Origin: Streptomyces bungoensis
Lineage (GTDB): Bacteria; Actinomycetota; Actinomycetes; Streptomycetales; Streptomycetaceae
Assembly: GCF_001514215.1 (NCBI RefSeq)
Contig: NZ_KQ948851.1
Coordinates: forward strand, 240,636-304,635
Direction of reading: 5' to 3'
DNA: 64,000 nucleotides
The position numbers and the translations under genes were made by a program. The notes beneath the pieces were generated by a model, which was not told where the DNA came from, did not search any database, and saw only the letters and a program-made list of their open reading frames with translations. Shown here piece by piece: positions 56,189 to 64,000 of the stretch (positions are counted from its first letter, which is position 1; the number at the start of each line of letters is the position of its first letter).

Positions 56189-56803
56189 ATGGAACACACT
56201 GCGTTGCGTCCCAAGCCGATGCCCGGCCAGGAGCGACGGGAGAACGACCCCGCCGGGCCCGGTCACGACCCCGCCGGACCCGGTCACGACGCGCTGGAGC
56301 GCGCCGTCGGCGGCGCCCGGCGGCCGCACGCCGCGCGCCGGCGCGGCCGGCGGATCAGGAACCTGCTGCTGGGAACGGTCATCGGCACCGCGCTGGTGCT
56401 CTGCGGGGTCGGACTCGGCACCGTCGGCACCACCGTGATCGGCACCACCAGGCCGGCCGAGCCACGACGCCAGGCCCCGCCCGCGGGCCCCTCGGCCGGA
56501 CCCGGCGCCGCCGCGCCGCGCCCCGCCGAGGTCCGGACCGGCCCGACCCTGGGCGTGGAGGCCGTCGACGCCGAGCAGGCGGGCGCACTGGTCGTGGGGG
56601 TGCACGTGCCCGGCCCCGGCTACACGGCCGGACTCGTCCGGGGCGACGTCCTGCTGCGGTTCGGCACCGTCCGCGTCGACACGGCCGCCGGCCTCGCCCG
56701 CGCCGTCGCCCACGCCCGCCCCGGCACCCAGGTCACCCTCACCGTCCGCCACCGCGGCGGCGGCTACCAGCAGTTGACGGTGGTTCCGGGGGTGGTGACC
56801 TGA
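56189..56803 (+). CDS. single-pass membrane protein with PDZ domain
   Basis: 204 residues. Cytoplasmic N-terminus with a 7-residue tandem repeat (AGPGHDP), a basic stretch (RRPHAARRRGRR), a transmembrane helix (about 59-85), an Ala/Pro linker, and a C-terminal PDZ domain (about 118-204) with PGYTAGLVRGDVLLRFGTV, the carboxylate-binding loop region. There is no protease domain, so it is an adaptor or a decoy relative of HtrA PDZ domains. GGAGG upstream of the ATG at 56189. No operon partner is adjacent. Confidence 0.85.
   Translation: MEHTALRPKPMPGQERRENDPAGPGHDPAGPGHDALERAVGGARRPHAARRRGRRIRNLLLGTVIGTALVLCGVGLGTVGTTVIGTTRPAEPRRQAPPAGPSAGPGAAAPRPAEVRTGPTLGVEAVDAEQAGALVVGVHVPGPGYTAGLVRGDVLLRFGTVRVDTAAGLARAVAHARPGTQVTLTVRHRGGGYQQLTVVPGVVT
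56246..56287 (+). repeat. 21-bp tandem direct repeat in the PDZ gene
   Basis: Two adjacent copies of a 21-bp unit (56246-56266 and 56267-56287) differing at one base. The repeat is in frame, so copy-number change would add or remove seven residues without a frameshift. Confidence 0.85.
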
Positions 56804-57127
56804 CGAGGTCCGTGGCCCCGGACCGGCGGCCCGCGGCGGACGGGACGTCTCCGCGGGCCGCCGGGGCGGGCGCCGTCGCCGGTGAGCGGCCGGAGCACCG
56901 TCCCCTCCGGCCCTGGGACCGCGCGCCGCCGTCCCCGTCTCCCGATGTCCACCGGTCGCTCCACGAAGGCCGCGCGAGGGACGTGAGGGCGGGGCCGTGC
57001 CGAGGCCGGCCGCGTGGGCCGGGGCCGCGGGACCGTGCGATCGGGTCGCGTCGCCCCGGCCGGACGGGCAGGATGCTGCCCGAGACCGCTTCGACCCGCC
57101 ACCCAGACCCGCGTTTCGGAGGCCCGG
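56804..57127. other. 324-nt intergenic region before the M24 peptidase gene
   Basis: No gene is supported; both strands show only short GC-rich frames. GGAGG just before 57128 is the ribosome binding site of the next gene. No convincing sigma-factor consensus was found. Confidence 0.4.
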
Positions 57128-58255
57128 ATGACCGGCACCACGCCCGCGCCCTTCACCGCCGACGACTACGGCGCCCGTATGGAGCGCGCCGCGCGCTCGG
57201 CCGCCGACGCCGGTCTCGCGGGACTGCTCGTCGCCCCCGGCCCCGACCTGGTCTGGCTGACCGGCTACGCGCCGACCGCGGTCACCGAACGGCTCACCCT
57301 GCTGGTGCTGGCCCCCGGCCGGGACCCCGTCCTCGTCGTGCCCACCCTGGAGGCCCCGGACGCCGGGCAGGCGGCCGGCGCGCCCGCGCTGACCCTGCGC
57401 GACTGGACCGACGGCCAGGACCCCTACGCCGTCACCGCCGGCCTCCTGGACGCCCGCGGCCGCTTCGGCGTCAGCGACAACGCCTGGGCGATGCACCTGC
57501 TGGGCCTCCAGCGGACCCTGCCCGGCACCTCCTACGCGTCCCTCACCGACGCCCTGCCGATGCTGCGCGCCGTCAAGGACGCGGCCGAACTCGACCTCCT
57601 GGCCGCCGCGGGCGCCGCCGCCGACCAGGCGTTCGAGGAGATCCGCACGGTGCCCTTCGCCGGCCGCCGCGAGTCCGACGTCGGCCACGACCTCGCCGCG
57701 CTGCTGCGCCGCTTCGGCCACTCCCAGGTCGACTTCACCATCGTCGGCTCCGGACCCAACGGAGCCAACCCGCACCACGAGGTCGGCGACCGCGTCATCC
57801 AGGACGGCGACATGGTCGTCCTCGACTTCGGCGGCCTCAAGGACGGCTACGGCTCCGACACCACCCGCACCGTCCACGTCGGCGAGCCGACCGACGAGGA
57901 GCGCCGCGTCCACGACGTCGTGCGCGCCGCCCAGGAGGCCGGCTTCCGGGCCGTCCGGCCCGGCGCCGCCTGCCAGGAGGTCGACCGGGCCGCCCGCGCG
58001 GTCATCGCCGACGCCGGATACGGCCCGTACTTCATCCACCGCACCGGGCACGGCATCGGCGTCACCACGCACGAGCCGCCGTACATGATCGAGGGCGAGG
58101 AACAGCCCCTCGTCCCCGGCATGTGCTTCTCCGTGGAGCCCGGCATCTACCTGCCCGGCCGCTTCGGAGTGCGCATCGAGGACATCGTCACGGTGACGCG
58201 GGACGGCGGACGCCGTCTCAACAACACCACCCGTGAGATGGTCATAGTGGGCTGA
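57128..58255 (+). CDS. M24 family metallopeptidase (Xaa-Pro peptidase-like)
   Basis: 375 residues from the ATG at 57128 (GGAGG upstream). The creatinase/prolidase N-terminal domain leads into a pita-bread domain with VVLDFGG and YGSDTTRT (two Asp ligands), HRTGHGIG (His ligand), EPGIYLPG (Glu) and RIEDIV (Glu): the full dinuclear metal site. This predicts aminopeptidase activity on Xaa-Pro peptides. There is no signal peptide. An unrelated APH-fold gene follows 61 nt downstream. Confidence 0.92.
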   Translation: MTGTTPAPFTADDYGARMERAARSAADAGLAGLLVAPGPDLVWLTGYAPTAVTERLTLLVLAPGRDPVLVVPTLEAPDAGQAAGAPALTLRDWTDGQDPYAVTAGLLDARGRFGVSDNAWAMHLLGLQRTLPGTSYASLTDALPMLRAVKDAAELDLLAAAGAAADQAFEEIRTVPFAGRRESDVGHDLAALLRRFGHSQVDFTIVGSGPNGANPHHEVGDRVIQDGDMVVLDFGGLKDGYGSDTTRTVHVGEPTDEERRVHDVVRAAQEAGFRAVRPGAACQEVDRAARAVIADAGYGPYFIHRTGHGIGVTTHEPPYMIEGEEQPLVPGMCFSVEPGIYLPGRFGVRIEDIVTVTRDGGRRLNNTTREMVIVG

Positions 58256-58316
58256 AAGATTCGGAAGGCACCCACTCCGACCACCCCGACATCCCGGAAC
58301 GGCTACGGCGCGACCC

Positions 58317-59279
58317 ATGACCCAGGCACCGACACCCACCGCGGACACCGTGCGCAGACTGGTCCGTTCGCTGTTCGACGAGGGCACCGGCGGCACCGCC
58401 GGACCCGACGTCCGGCCCGTCCGGGAGGGGCACGAGTACACCTGGTGGGTCGGCACCCGCCACGTGCTGCGCCTCGCCCCCGACCGCGACGCCTCCGTCC
58501 GCCGCCGCCGGGAACTGCGCCTGCGCGACCTGGTCCGCCCGCACGTGGGCGTCGCCGTGCCCACCAGCGTCGCGCACGGCGACTGGGCACCCGGCCTCGC
58601 CTACACCCTGGACACCAGGGTGCCCGGCGGCACGGCCGACGCACACGACGTCTCCGCCGTCGGCGAGGCCGACCTCGCCGGACTGCTCGGCGGGCTGCGC
58701 GCGGTCCCCGTCCGGCAGGCCGAGACGCTCGGCGTGCCGCGCACCGCACCGCGCTCCCTGGAAGCGCTGCGCCGCATGGCCGTGCACGCCGCCGAACGGC
58801 TCTCCGCCGCCGACGAGTTCGACGCCACCCGGCTGCGCCAGCTCACCCCGCCCGGCGCGGCCCAGCTCGCCGCGCAGTCCGCCACCGCCGTCCTCACCCA
58901 CCACGGGCTCACCGGCGAGCACGTGGTGGTCAGCGCCGACGGGCGGGTCCGCGGCGTCCTGGACTGGACCGAGGCGGCCGTCGGCGACCCCGCCGAGGAC
59001 ATCGCCGGGCTCGCCGTCGCCGTCGGCTCCCCGGCGGCCGTGCGCGCCGCCACCCTCGCCGGCTACGGCGCCCGCCCCTGCCTGCGCGGCCTGTGGCTGG
59101 CCCGCTGCGACACCGTCATCCGCCTCACGGACCACGTCGAGGGCCGGGCCCGCGGCTCCCTGACCCTGCTGCGCAGCCGGTTGCGGCGCACTTGGGAGCC
59201 GATCCTGCTGGAGCGGGTGACCGAGTTCAAGGACGGCGAGGGGGAGCCGGGCGGCCAGGGGGCCCGGCAGGCGCCGTAG
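58317..59279 (+). CDS. APH-fold phosphotransferase-like protein
   Basis: 320 residues. N-terminal EYTWWVGTRHVLRLAP with the ATP-site Arg in place of Lys, central Ala-rich helices, and the catalytic loop TTHHGLTGEHVVV (His-Gly-x-x-x-x-Glu-His-Val) instead of HGDLHxxN, then GVLDWTEAAVGDPAED with the metal-binding Asp. The catalytic Asp and Asn are thus altered (the loop keeps the His pair), so kinase activity is doubtful. The substrate is unknown. It is 61 nt downstream of the M24 gene and convergent with treZ. Confidence 0.8.
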   Translation: MTQAPTPTADTVRRLVRSLFDEGTGGTAGPDVRPVREGHEYTWWVGTRHVLRLAPDRDASVRRRRELRLRDLVRPHVGVAVPTSVAHGDWAPGLAYTLDTRVPGGTADAHDVSAVGEADLAGLLGGLRAVPVRQAETLGVPRTAPRSLEALRRMAVHAAERLSAADEFDATRLRQLTPPGAAQLAAQSATAVLTHHGLTGEHVVVSADGRVRGVLDWTEAAVGDPAEDIAGLAVAVGSPAAVRAATLAGYGARPCLRGLWLARCDTVIRLTDHVEGRARGSLTLLRSRLRRTWEPILLERVTEFKDGEGEPGGQGARQAP

Positions 59280-59308
59280 CAGCGGGGCTCAGGGCCGCCC
59301 GGCGCGGC

Positions 59309-61054
59309 TCACGGCTGCACCAGCACCACGCACGACTCCCCGGGCACCTGCAGCAGCCCGTCCGGGCCCGGGGACCGCACCGGGTCCCAGGCCGCGAGGA
59401 CCTCCACCTCGCCGGTGCCCAGTGGGATCGCGGCCGGCTCCTTGCCGAGGTTCACCGCCACCCGTACGTCCCCGCGCCGGAACGCCAGCCAGCGGGCCTC
59501 CTCGTCGTAGGCCACCTTCGTGTCGGCGAGGTCCGGGTCGGTGAGGTCCGGCTGCTCCCGGCGCAGCGCGATCAGCCGCCGGTACCAGTCCAGCACGCGC
59601 GCGTGCGGCTCGCGTTCCGGCTCCGACCAGTCCAGGCAGGACCGCTCCCGGGTCGCCGGGTCCTGCGGGTCCGGTACGTCCTCCTCGGCCCAGCCGTGCT
59701 CCGCGAACTCCCGCCGCCTGCCCCGTCGTACCGCCTCGGCCAGCTCCGGGTCGGTGTGGTCGGTGAAGAACTGCCAGGGCGTGCCGGCCGCCCACTCCTC
59801 GCCCATGAACAGCATCGGGGTGAACGGCGCGGTCAGCGTCAGCGTGGCCGCGCAGGCCAGCAGACCGGGGGAGAGGAGGGCCGCGAGCCGGTCCCCCTGC
59901 GCCCGGTTGCCGACCTGGTCGTGCGTCTGGCTGTAGCCCAGCAGCCGGTGCCCGGCCACCCGCGCCCGGTCCAGCGGCCGGCCGTGGCGGCGGCCCCGGA
60001 AGCTCGAGTAGGTGCCGTCGTGGAAGTAGCCGCCGGTGAGCGTCTTGGCGAGCGCGGCGAACGGGTCCCGGCCGAAGTCGGCGTAGTAGCCCTGGGACTC
60101 GCCGGTCAGCGCGGCGTGCACGGCGTGGTGGAAGTCGTCGTTCCACTGCGCGTGCAGCCCGAGGCCCTGCTCCGCGCGCGGGGTGATGAACCGCGGGTTG
60201 TTCAGGTCGGACTCGGCGATCAGCGACAGCGGCCGGCCCAGCTCCTCGGCGAGACCGTCCACGGCCGCCGACAGCTCCTCCAGGAAGTGGCACGCGCGCG
60301 TGTCGTACAGCGCGTGCACCGCGTCCAGCCGCAGCCCGTCGAGCCGGTAGTCCCTGAGCCACGCCAGCGCGCTGCCCACCAGGTACGCGCGCACCTCGTC
60401 CGAGCCGGGCGCGTCCAGGTTCACGGCCGAGCCCCACGGCGTCGTGTGCGTGTCCGTGAAGTACGGCCCGAACAGCGGCAGATAGTTGCCCGACGGGCCC
60501 AAGTGGTTGTGCACGACGTCCAGGACGACCGCCAGGCCGAGCTCGTGCGCCCGGTCCACGAACCGCTGCAGCGCCTCGGGGCCGCCGTACGGCTCGTGCA
60601 CCGCCCACAGCGACACCCCCTCGTACCCCCAGCCGTGCCGCCCCGGGAACGGGCACACCGGCATCAACTCCACGTGCGTCACGCCCAGTTCCACCAGGTG
60701 CTCCAGGCGCCCGGCGGCCGCGTCCAGGGTGCCCTCGGGGGTGTACGTGCCCACGTGCAGCTCGTAGACCACCGCGCCCGGCAGCCCGCGTCCCGCCCAC
60801 GCGGCACGCCACCCGTACCGCCCGAGGTCGACGACCGCGCTCAGCCCGTCCGGGCCGTCCGGCTGGCGCCGCGAGCGCGGGTCGGGCAGCACCGGCCCGC
60901 CGTCCAGCGCGAACCCGTAGCGCGAGCCCTCCCGCGCCTGAGCCTCCCCCGACCACCAGCCGGCCCGTTCCGGATCGCGCTCCAACGCGCGCGTGGCGCC
61001 GTCGCAATGGAGCGTCACACGGTCTGCCTGCGGTGCCCACACCTCGAACTGCAC
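59309..61054 (-). CDS. treZ: malto-oligosyltrehalose trehalohydrolase
   Basis: 581 residues, GH13 fold. It releases trehalose from maltooligosyl-trehalose, the second step of the TreY-TreZ route. Signatures: VVYELHVGTYTPEGTLDAA, GLRLDAVHAL with nucleophile D244, LIAESDLNN with acid/base E281, and SQTHDQVGNR with the third Asp. N-terminal CBM48-like and C-terminal beta domains are present. The GTG at 61054 follows AAGGGGAA. The partner treY is not in the window. The gene is convergent with the APH-fold gene and divergent from the DUF1707-FHA gene. Confidence 0.95.
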   Translation of the reverse strand: MQFEVWAPQADRVTLHCDGATRALERDPERAGWWSGEAQAREGSRYGFALDGGPVLPDPRSRRQPDGPDGLSAVVDLGRYGWRAAWAGRGLPGAVVYELHVGTYTPEGTLDAAAGRLEHLVELGVTHVELMPVCPFPGRHGWGYEGVSLWAVHEPYGGPEALQRFVDRAHELGLAVVLDVVHNHLGPSGNYLPLFGPYFTDTHTTPWGSAVNLDAPGSDEVRAYLVGSALAWLRDYRLDGLRLDAVHALYDTRACHFLEELSAAVDGLAEELGRPLSLIAESDLNNPRFITPRAEQGLGLHAQWNDDFHHAVHAALTGESQGYYADFGRDPFAALAKTLTGGYFHDGTYSSFRGRRHGRPLDRARVAGHRLLGYSQTHDQVGNRAQGDRLAALLSPGLLACAATLTLTAPFTPMLFMGEEWAAGTPWQFFTDHTDPELAEAVRRGRRREFAEHGWAEEDVPDPQDPATRERSCLDWSEPEREPHARVLDWYRRLIALRREQPDLTDPDLADTKVAYDEEARWLAFRRGDVRVAVNLGKEPAAIPLGTGEVEVLAAWDPVRSPGPDGLLQVPGESCVVLVQP

Positions 61055-61192
61055 GGACGGTTCCCCTTCGTCTGTTCACCGTGAGGTATCCCGTCCATCG
61101 TGCCGTGAACCCGATCGATCCGCCCCCGCATCCGCCCTTTCCCGGCAGGTGTCGTGCAACCCGCGTGCGCGGGACGCCGATTCCGCGGTTTC

Positions 61193-61221
61193 TGGACACC
61201 GCGGGTCCCCTGCCCGACAAT
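61193..61221 (+). promoter_or_regulatory. promoter of a leaderless mRNA for the DUF1707-FHA gene
   Basis: TGGACA (61193-61198), a 17-nt spacer, GACAAT (61216-61221), then 7 nt to the GTG at 61229. Both hexamers agree well with the vegetative sigma consensus. The distance puts the transcription start at or next to the GTG. Confidence 0.7.
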
Positions 61222-61228
61222 CACGGAC

Positions 61229-61789
61229 GTGACGTCGTCCTTCGAGTTCCCCACGTATCCCGCGCGGTTGTCGGACGCGCAGCGCGACAAGGCGCTGCGG
61301 GTGCTGCGGGACGGCGCCGCCATGGGGCGGCTCTCGCACGACACCTTCGTGCGCCGCATGGAGCTGGCCCTCGCCGCGCGCCGTGCCGACGAACTCGACG
61401 CGCTCACCGCCGACCTGCCCCGCGAGAACCGCCTCTCCCGCGCGGTCCTCGGCACGGTCGAGGCCGTCTCCGGGTTCACCGTGCGGCTGCGCCGGGCCTG
61501 GCAGGCGGAGCGGCTGCCCAAACTGCTGCTGCCCCAACCGGCGTCCGGCCACCCGCTGCGGATAGGCCGCGATCCGGCGAGCGGGCTGCGGCTGAACCAC
61601 GACACCGTCTCGCGCGTGCACGCAGAGCTGCGCCGCCAGGACGGCATGTGGGTGCTCAGGGACCTCGGCTCGACCAACGGGACCACCGTCAACGGGCGCC
61701 GGGTGACCGGCGCCGTCGTCGTCCGCGAGGGCGACCAGGTCGGCTTCGGCCGCATCGCCTTCCGGCTGGCCGCCCACCGGGGCGAGTGA
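61229..61789 (+). CDS. DUF1707 and FHA domain protein
   Basis: 186 residues from the GTG at 61229. DUF1707 helical domain at about 8-64 (LSDAQRDKALRVLRDG, MGRLSHDTFVRRMELALAAR). FHA domain at about 98-182 with LRIGRDP, the Ser-Arg-Val-His of VSRVHAEL and LGSTNGT. FHA domains bind phosphothreonine peptides, usually kinase targets. There is no Shine-Dalgarno; the leaderless promoter at 61193 decides the start. A link to the Ser/Thr kinase at 21397 is possible but far away. Confidence 0.9.
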   Translation: MTSSFEFPTYPARLSDAQRDKALRVLRDGAAMGRLSHDTFVRRMELALAARRADELDALTADLPRENRLSRAVLGTVEAVSGFTVRLRRAWQAERLPKLLLPQPASGHPLRIGRDPASGLRLNHDTVSRVHAELRRQDGMWVLRDLGSTNGTTVNGRRVTGAVVVREGDQVGFGRIAFRLAAHRGE

Positions 61790-61865
61790 CGCTCCGGCCC
61801 GCCCGTGGGTCCCGTTCGGGTGACGGGGGGTGGGGAAGACGGGCCGCCGTGCCGATGTACCGGGC

Positions 61866-62282
61866 ATGACGTACCTCACCCGAGCGACAGCGGCCGCCGG
61901 CGTCCTGCTGGCCTGGGCCGGCCTCCTGGCCGCGGGCCCCGCCCAGGCCGCGCCCCGCGACCTGCCTCCCAGCAACTGGGTCTTCCTCAGCGTCACCCGC
62001 GGCGACCCGCACACCGGTGCCGTGCGGGGCGCGCTCCTGCAGTGCGACCCGCCGGTGGGCGACGCGCGCGCGGCGTCGGCCTGCTCCCAGCTCGCCGCCG
62101 TCGACGGCGACATCGCCCGCATGCCGCAGACCAAGAACGTGTTCTGTCCGATGATCTACGCGCCCGTGACCGTCCAGGCGCGCGGGCTGTGGAACGGACG
62201 GCCGGTGGACTACCGCGAGACGTTCTCCAGCGCGTGCGTCATGAACGCGCGGACGGGGTCGGTCTTCGCCCTGGCCGGCTGA
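61866..62282 (+). CDS. Streptomyces subtilisin inhibitor (SSI) family protease inhibitor
   Basis: 138 residues. Signal peptide about 29 residues (ends at AQA). The mature inhibitor keeps the SSI fold: four Cys (C60, C73, C94, C124; 94-124 spacing is 30 as in SSI), and the reactive-site loop VFCPMIYAP with Met96 at P1. In SSI the loop is CPMVY with Met at P1. It should inhibit subtilisin-like proteases outside the cell. The ATG at 61866 is used; the upstream frame is not needed. It lies convergent with the M14 gene (7 nt). Confidence 0.92.
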   Translation: MTYLTRATAAAGVLLAWAGLLAAGPAQAAPRDLPPSNWVFLSVTRGDPHTGAVRGALLQCDPPVGDARAASACSQLAAVDGDIARMPQTKNVFCPMIYAPVTVQARGLWNGRPVDYRETFSSACVMNARTGSVFALAG

Positions 62283-62289
62283 CCCGGCC

Positions 62290-63540
62290 TCACGCCGCCC
62301 GCTCACGGGCCTGCTGCGCCGCCACCAGGACCGTCCGGGACTGGTGCTCCACCTGGTGCTCCAACGGCACCCAGCGGGCCCGGAAGCGTGCCGCGAACGC
62401 CTCGCTCCACTCGGTGACCAGCCCCTCGAGACGGGGGGCCGCCCGGTCGTCGGTCTCCCGCAGCACCCGCAGCAGCATGGCCGCCGCCCGCAGCGGCAGC
62501 CGCCGGCCGAACGCGTCCACACTGCCGACGTACGCCATCGTCGTGCCGGCCGGCGGCGTCTGGACCCAGTCCCGCGCCAGACCCGGGATCAGCTCCAGCG
62601 CCCAGCGGGCGGCCCGCAGCAGCGGGCCGTCCGCCCCCCGCAGCCGGGGCAGCACCTCCTCGAGCACCTGGTCCACCTCGAGCGCGTCGCGCAGCAGCCG
62701 GGCGGACAGCCGCCGCATCGCCGCCGCCGGCGCCGGATGCGGCGCCGGGTCGTCCACCAGGTCACTGGCCCACATCGGCACCTCCACCACCGCCGTCAGC
62801 CCGCCGTAGCGGTGCGCGTGGTACCAGGTGCTGTGCCGGGCGTCGTCCGGCATGCTCGGGTAGGCGACGCCCGACTCCGGGCCGGGCATCACGTGCACCC
62901 CCGGCCCGGAGACCCTCCAGCCCGCGGCGTCCGAGGCGCCCGTCTCCACCGGGATGTGCAGCTGCGCCGCCGACTTGGCGAAGGGCTCGGCGAGACCCGG
63001 CAGGTCCTTGGTCAGCTGGACCCAGCTGCCGCCCAGATCGGTGCCGTGCAGCGTCACCTGGAGGTAGGGGCGCAGCTCGTCGATCACCCCGGTCAGCGTC
63101 CGGGTCTCGGGCGGCAGCCGGTCCGGCGGCAGCACCGCGGGGGACCACTCCGGCTGCTCCGCGCCCGTGGGCCGGTAGAAGCCGTGGTGGTAGTCGAGCA
63201 GGGTGCGCGGCGCCGGGGTCACGTGCAGGCTCGCGCCGTCCGGGTCCGCGCACAGCAGGAAGTGCCAGGAGGTGCCCGTCCGCAACCCGCGCTCCGCCAG
63301 CACGCGTTCGGCCAGCACGCACAGGGTGAGACCGCCGGTCGGCTCGTTGGCGTGGGCGCCCGCCACCACCAGCACCGCCCGGGGGGAGTGCCCCACCGAC
63401 AGCAGGTGCAGGGGCCGGCCGGCCCGCGAGCGGCCCACCTGCCTGAGCGAGCACAGCCCCGGCTCCCGAGCGGTCAGCGCCCGCGCGGCGGAGACCAGTT
63501 CGGGAACGCTGGGGTAGCGCAATTCCGGCAGGAGACTCAC
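62290..63540 (-). CDS. M14 family zinc carboxypeptidase-like protein
   Basis: 416 residues from the GTG at 63540. Zinc ligands are in GAHANEPTG (His and Glu) and a later TLHGTDLGG (His); the catalytic Glu is in LTAVVEVPMW. A C-terminal 130-residue helical extension is rich in Arg and Leu. There is no signal peptide in this version. The frame is open further upstream (a GTG at about 63573 and beyond), but that part is Gly/Pro/Arg-rich and not conserved. Substrate may be wall peptides or cytoplasmic peptides. Confidence 0.85.
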   Translation of the reverse strand: MSLLPELRYPSVPELVSAARALTAREPGLCSLRQVGRSRAGRPLHLLSVGHSPRAVLVVAGAHANEPTGGLTLCVLAERVLAERGLRTGTSWHFLLCADPDGASLHVTPAPRTLLDYHHGFYRPTGAEQPEWSPAVLPPDRLPPETRTLTGVIDELRPYLQVTLHGTDLGGSWVQLTKDLPGLAEPFAKSAAQLHIPVETGASDAAGWRVSGPGVHVMPGPESGVAYPSMPDDARHSTWYHAHRYGGLTAVVEVPMWASDLVDDPAPHPAPAAAMRRLSARLLRDALEVDQVLEEVLPRLRGADGPLLRAARWALELIPGLARDWVQTPPAGTTMAYVGSVDAFGRRLPLRAAAMLLRVLRETDDRAAPRLEGLVTEWSEAFAARFRARWVPLEHQVEHQSRTVLVAAQQARERAA

Positions 63541-64000
63541 CCCCGATGTGTCCGTCCGGATTCGCACTCTTAGTGCCGCACGGCGTGACTGAACTGTCAA
63601 GCATCCGGCGGGGGAGCCTCCCGGGGGCCCGGACGCGTTCACGTCCCGCGCGTACCCGGATCGCCCCGGCAGGCCGGGCTCGGCTGAGTCGTCCGGGCTG
63701 GGCCGTCCGGGCCCGGCACCCGCTCGGCGCGACCGCCCGGCTCCCGCCGAGCCGTGCGGGCCCGGCTCCCGTTGGGCGTCGGCCGGCCGGTTCCCCGAGC
63801 CCCGAGGCGGGCGCGGCCGCCCGGCCACCGCATGCCCCGTCGGCGGACCGGGACCGGCCCGGGGACCGGCGCCACCGCGCCGGCCGGCCTGCACGCGCTG
63901 CGCAGCCGGGCATCGGCCCGCGGCAGCACCGGCCGCCGGCGGCCCGCCGAGGGCCGGGGCGCCGGCCCTCGGCCAGACGGCCCCGCCTCGGCGGAGCGCC
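63541..64000. other. 460-nt GC-rich region at the end of the window
   Basis: No gene is supported. The plus strand contains imperfect repeats of the type GGGCCCGGCNCCCG (around 63707-63721 and 63756-63770). The minus-strand frame is continuous with the M14 gene but has low-complexity composition. The true start of the M14 gene may lie in this area. Confidence 0.35.

Noticed and set aside
63541..63929. Longer M14 protein or a separate gene at the window end
   Set aside because: Gly/Arg/Pro-rich frames on both strands look like composition artefacts; homologue starts support 63540.

Overview
The window is high-GC actinobacterial chromosome, almost certainly Streptomyces. Gene content and order match the conserved core around whiI, hemE, murC, cprB and the geosmin synthase gene; in S. 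coelicolor, from memory, whiI is SCO6029, cprB is SCO6071 and the geosmin synthase is SCO6073. GTG and TTG starts, G/C-rich third codon positions and long antisense shadow frames are all typical. I see no tRNA, rRNA, CRISPR array, insertion sequence, integrase or attachment site, so this looks like vertically inherited chromosome and not an island.

Layout. 1-1.5 kb: the end of an Ig-like-repeat protein and a secreted or membrane-anchored endonuclease/exonuclease/phosphatase-fold protein, closed by a strong terminator. 1.5-4.9 kb: a fadA-fadB beta-oxidation operon with a palindrome in its promoter region. 5.1-8.2 kb: ribonuclease D, the sporulation regulator WhiI with a sigma-WhiG-like promoter, and a DUF3000 protein. 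8.3-15.4 kb: three haem genes (hemE, coproporphyrinogen oxidase, chdC/hemQ) of the coproporphyrin-dependent pathway, interleaved with a rhomboid protease, a CoA-disulfide-reductase-like flavoprotein and a DUF4349 lipoprotein. 15.4-20.3 kb: a secreted tripeptidyl-aminopeptidase-like hydrolase, then TIGR04222, DUF4142 and DUF692 (MNIO) genes in one direction, with a hairpin over the MNIO ribosome binding site. 20.4-31.9 kb: a phosphotransferase, a membrane Ser/Thr kinase, a Pth2-type hydrolase, a zinc-ribbon peptide, a lipoprotein polysaccharide deacetylase, a Rieske-FAD oxidoreductase, a PEBP-like lipoprotein, a slipin, a beta-carbonic anhydrase/SulP pair, a small secreted protein and ZapE.

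32-35.5 kb: a RibD-like reductase, a small conserved protein, murC and msrB. 35.5-44.3 kb holds the least ordinary locus: a 1236-residue CHAT (caspase-like) protein, a three-helix membrane protein and a 130-residue CPxxxC protein on one strand, diverging from a 1243-residue protein that fuses transmembrane segments, a right-handed beta-helix and a CbxX/CfxQ-type AAA ATPase. I propose these four genes as one sensing/effector system. 44.4-48.0 kb: a complete quaternary-amine (glycine-betaine type) ABC importer closed by a 21-bp-stem terminator.

48.0-51.4 kb: a DUF6230/DUF6114 pair with an operator-like palindrome in its promoter, a small secreted protein with a long leader, and a membrane-tethered lytic polysaccharide monooxygenase. 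51.8-56.0 kb: CprB, a DUF89/ARMT1-type protein and geosmin synthase. 56.2-63.5 kb: a membrane PDZ protein, an M24 peptidase, an APH-fold protein, TreZ, a leaderless DUF1707-FHA protein, a Streptomyces subtilisin inhibitor and an M14 carboxypeptidase. Overall the window combines primary metabolism (fatty acids, haem, trehalose, wall precursor), development and secondary-metabolism control (WhiI, CprB, geosmin), and cell-surface or secreted functions.
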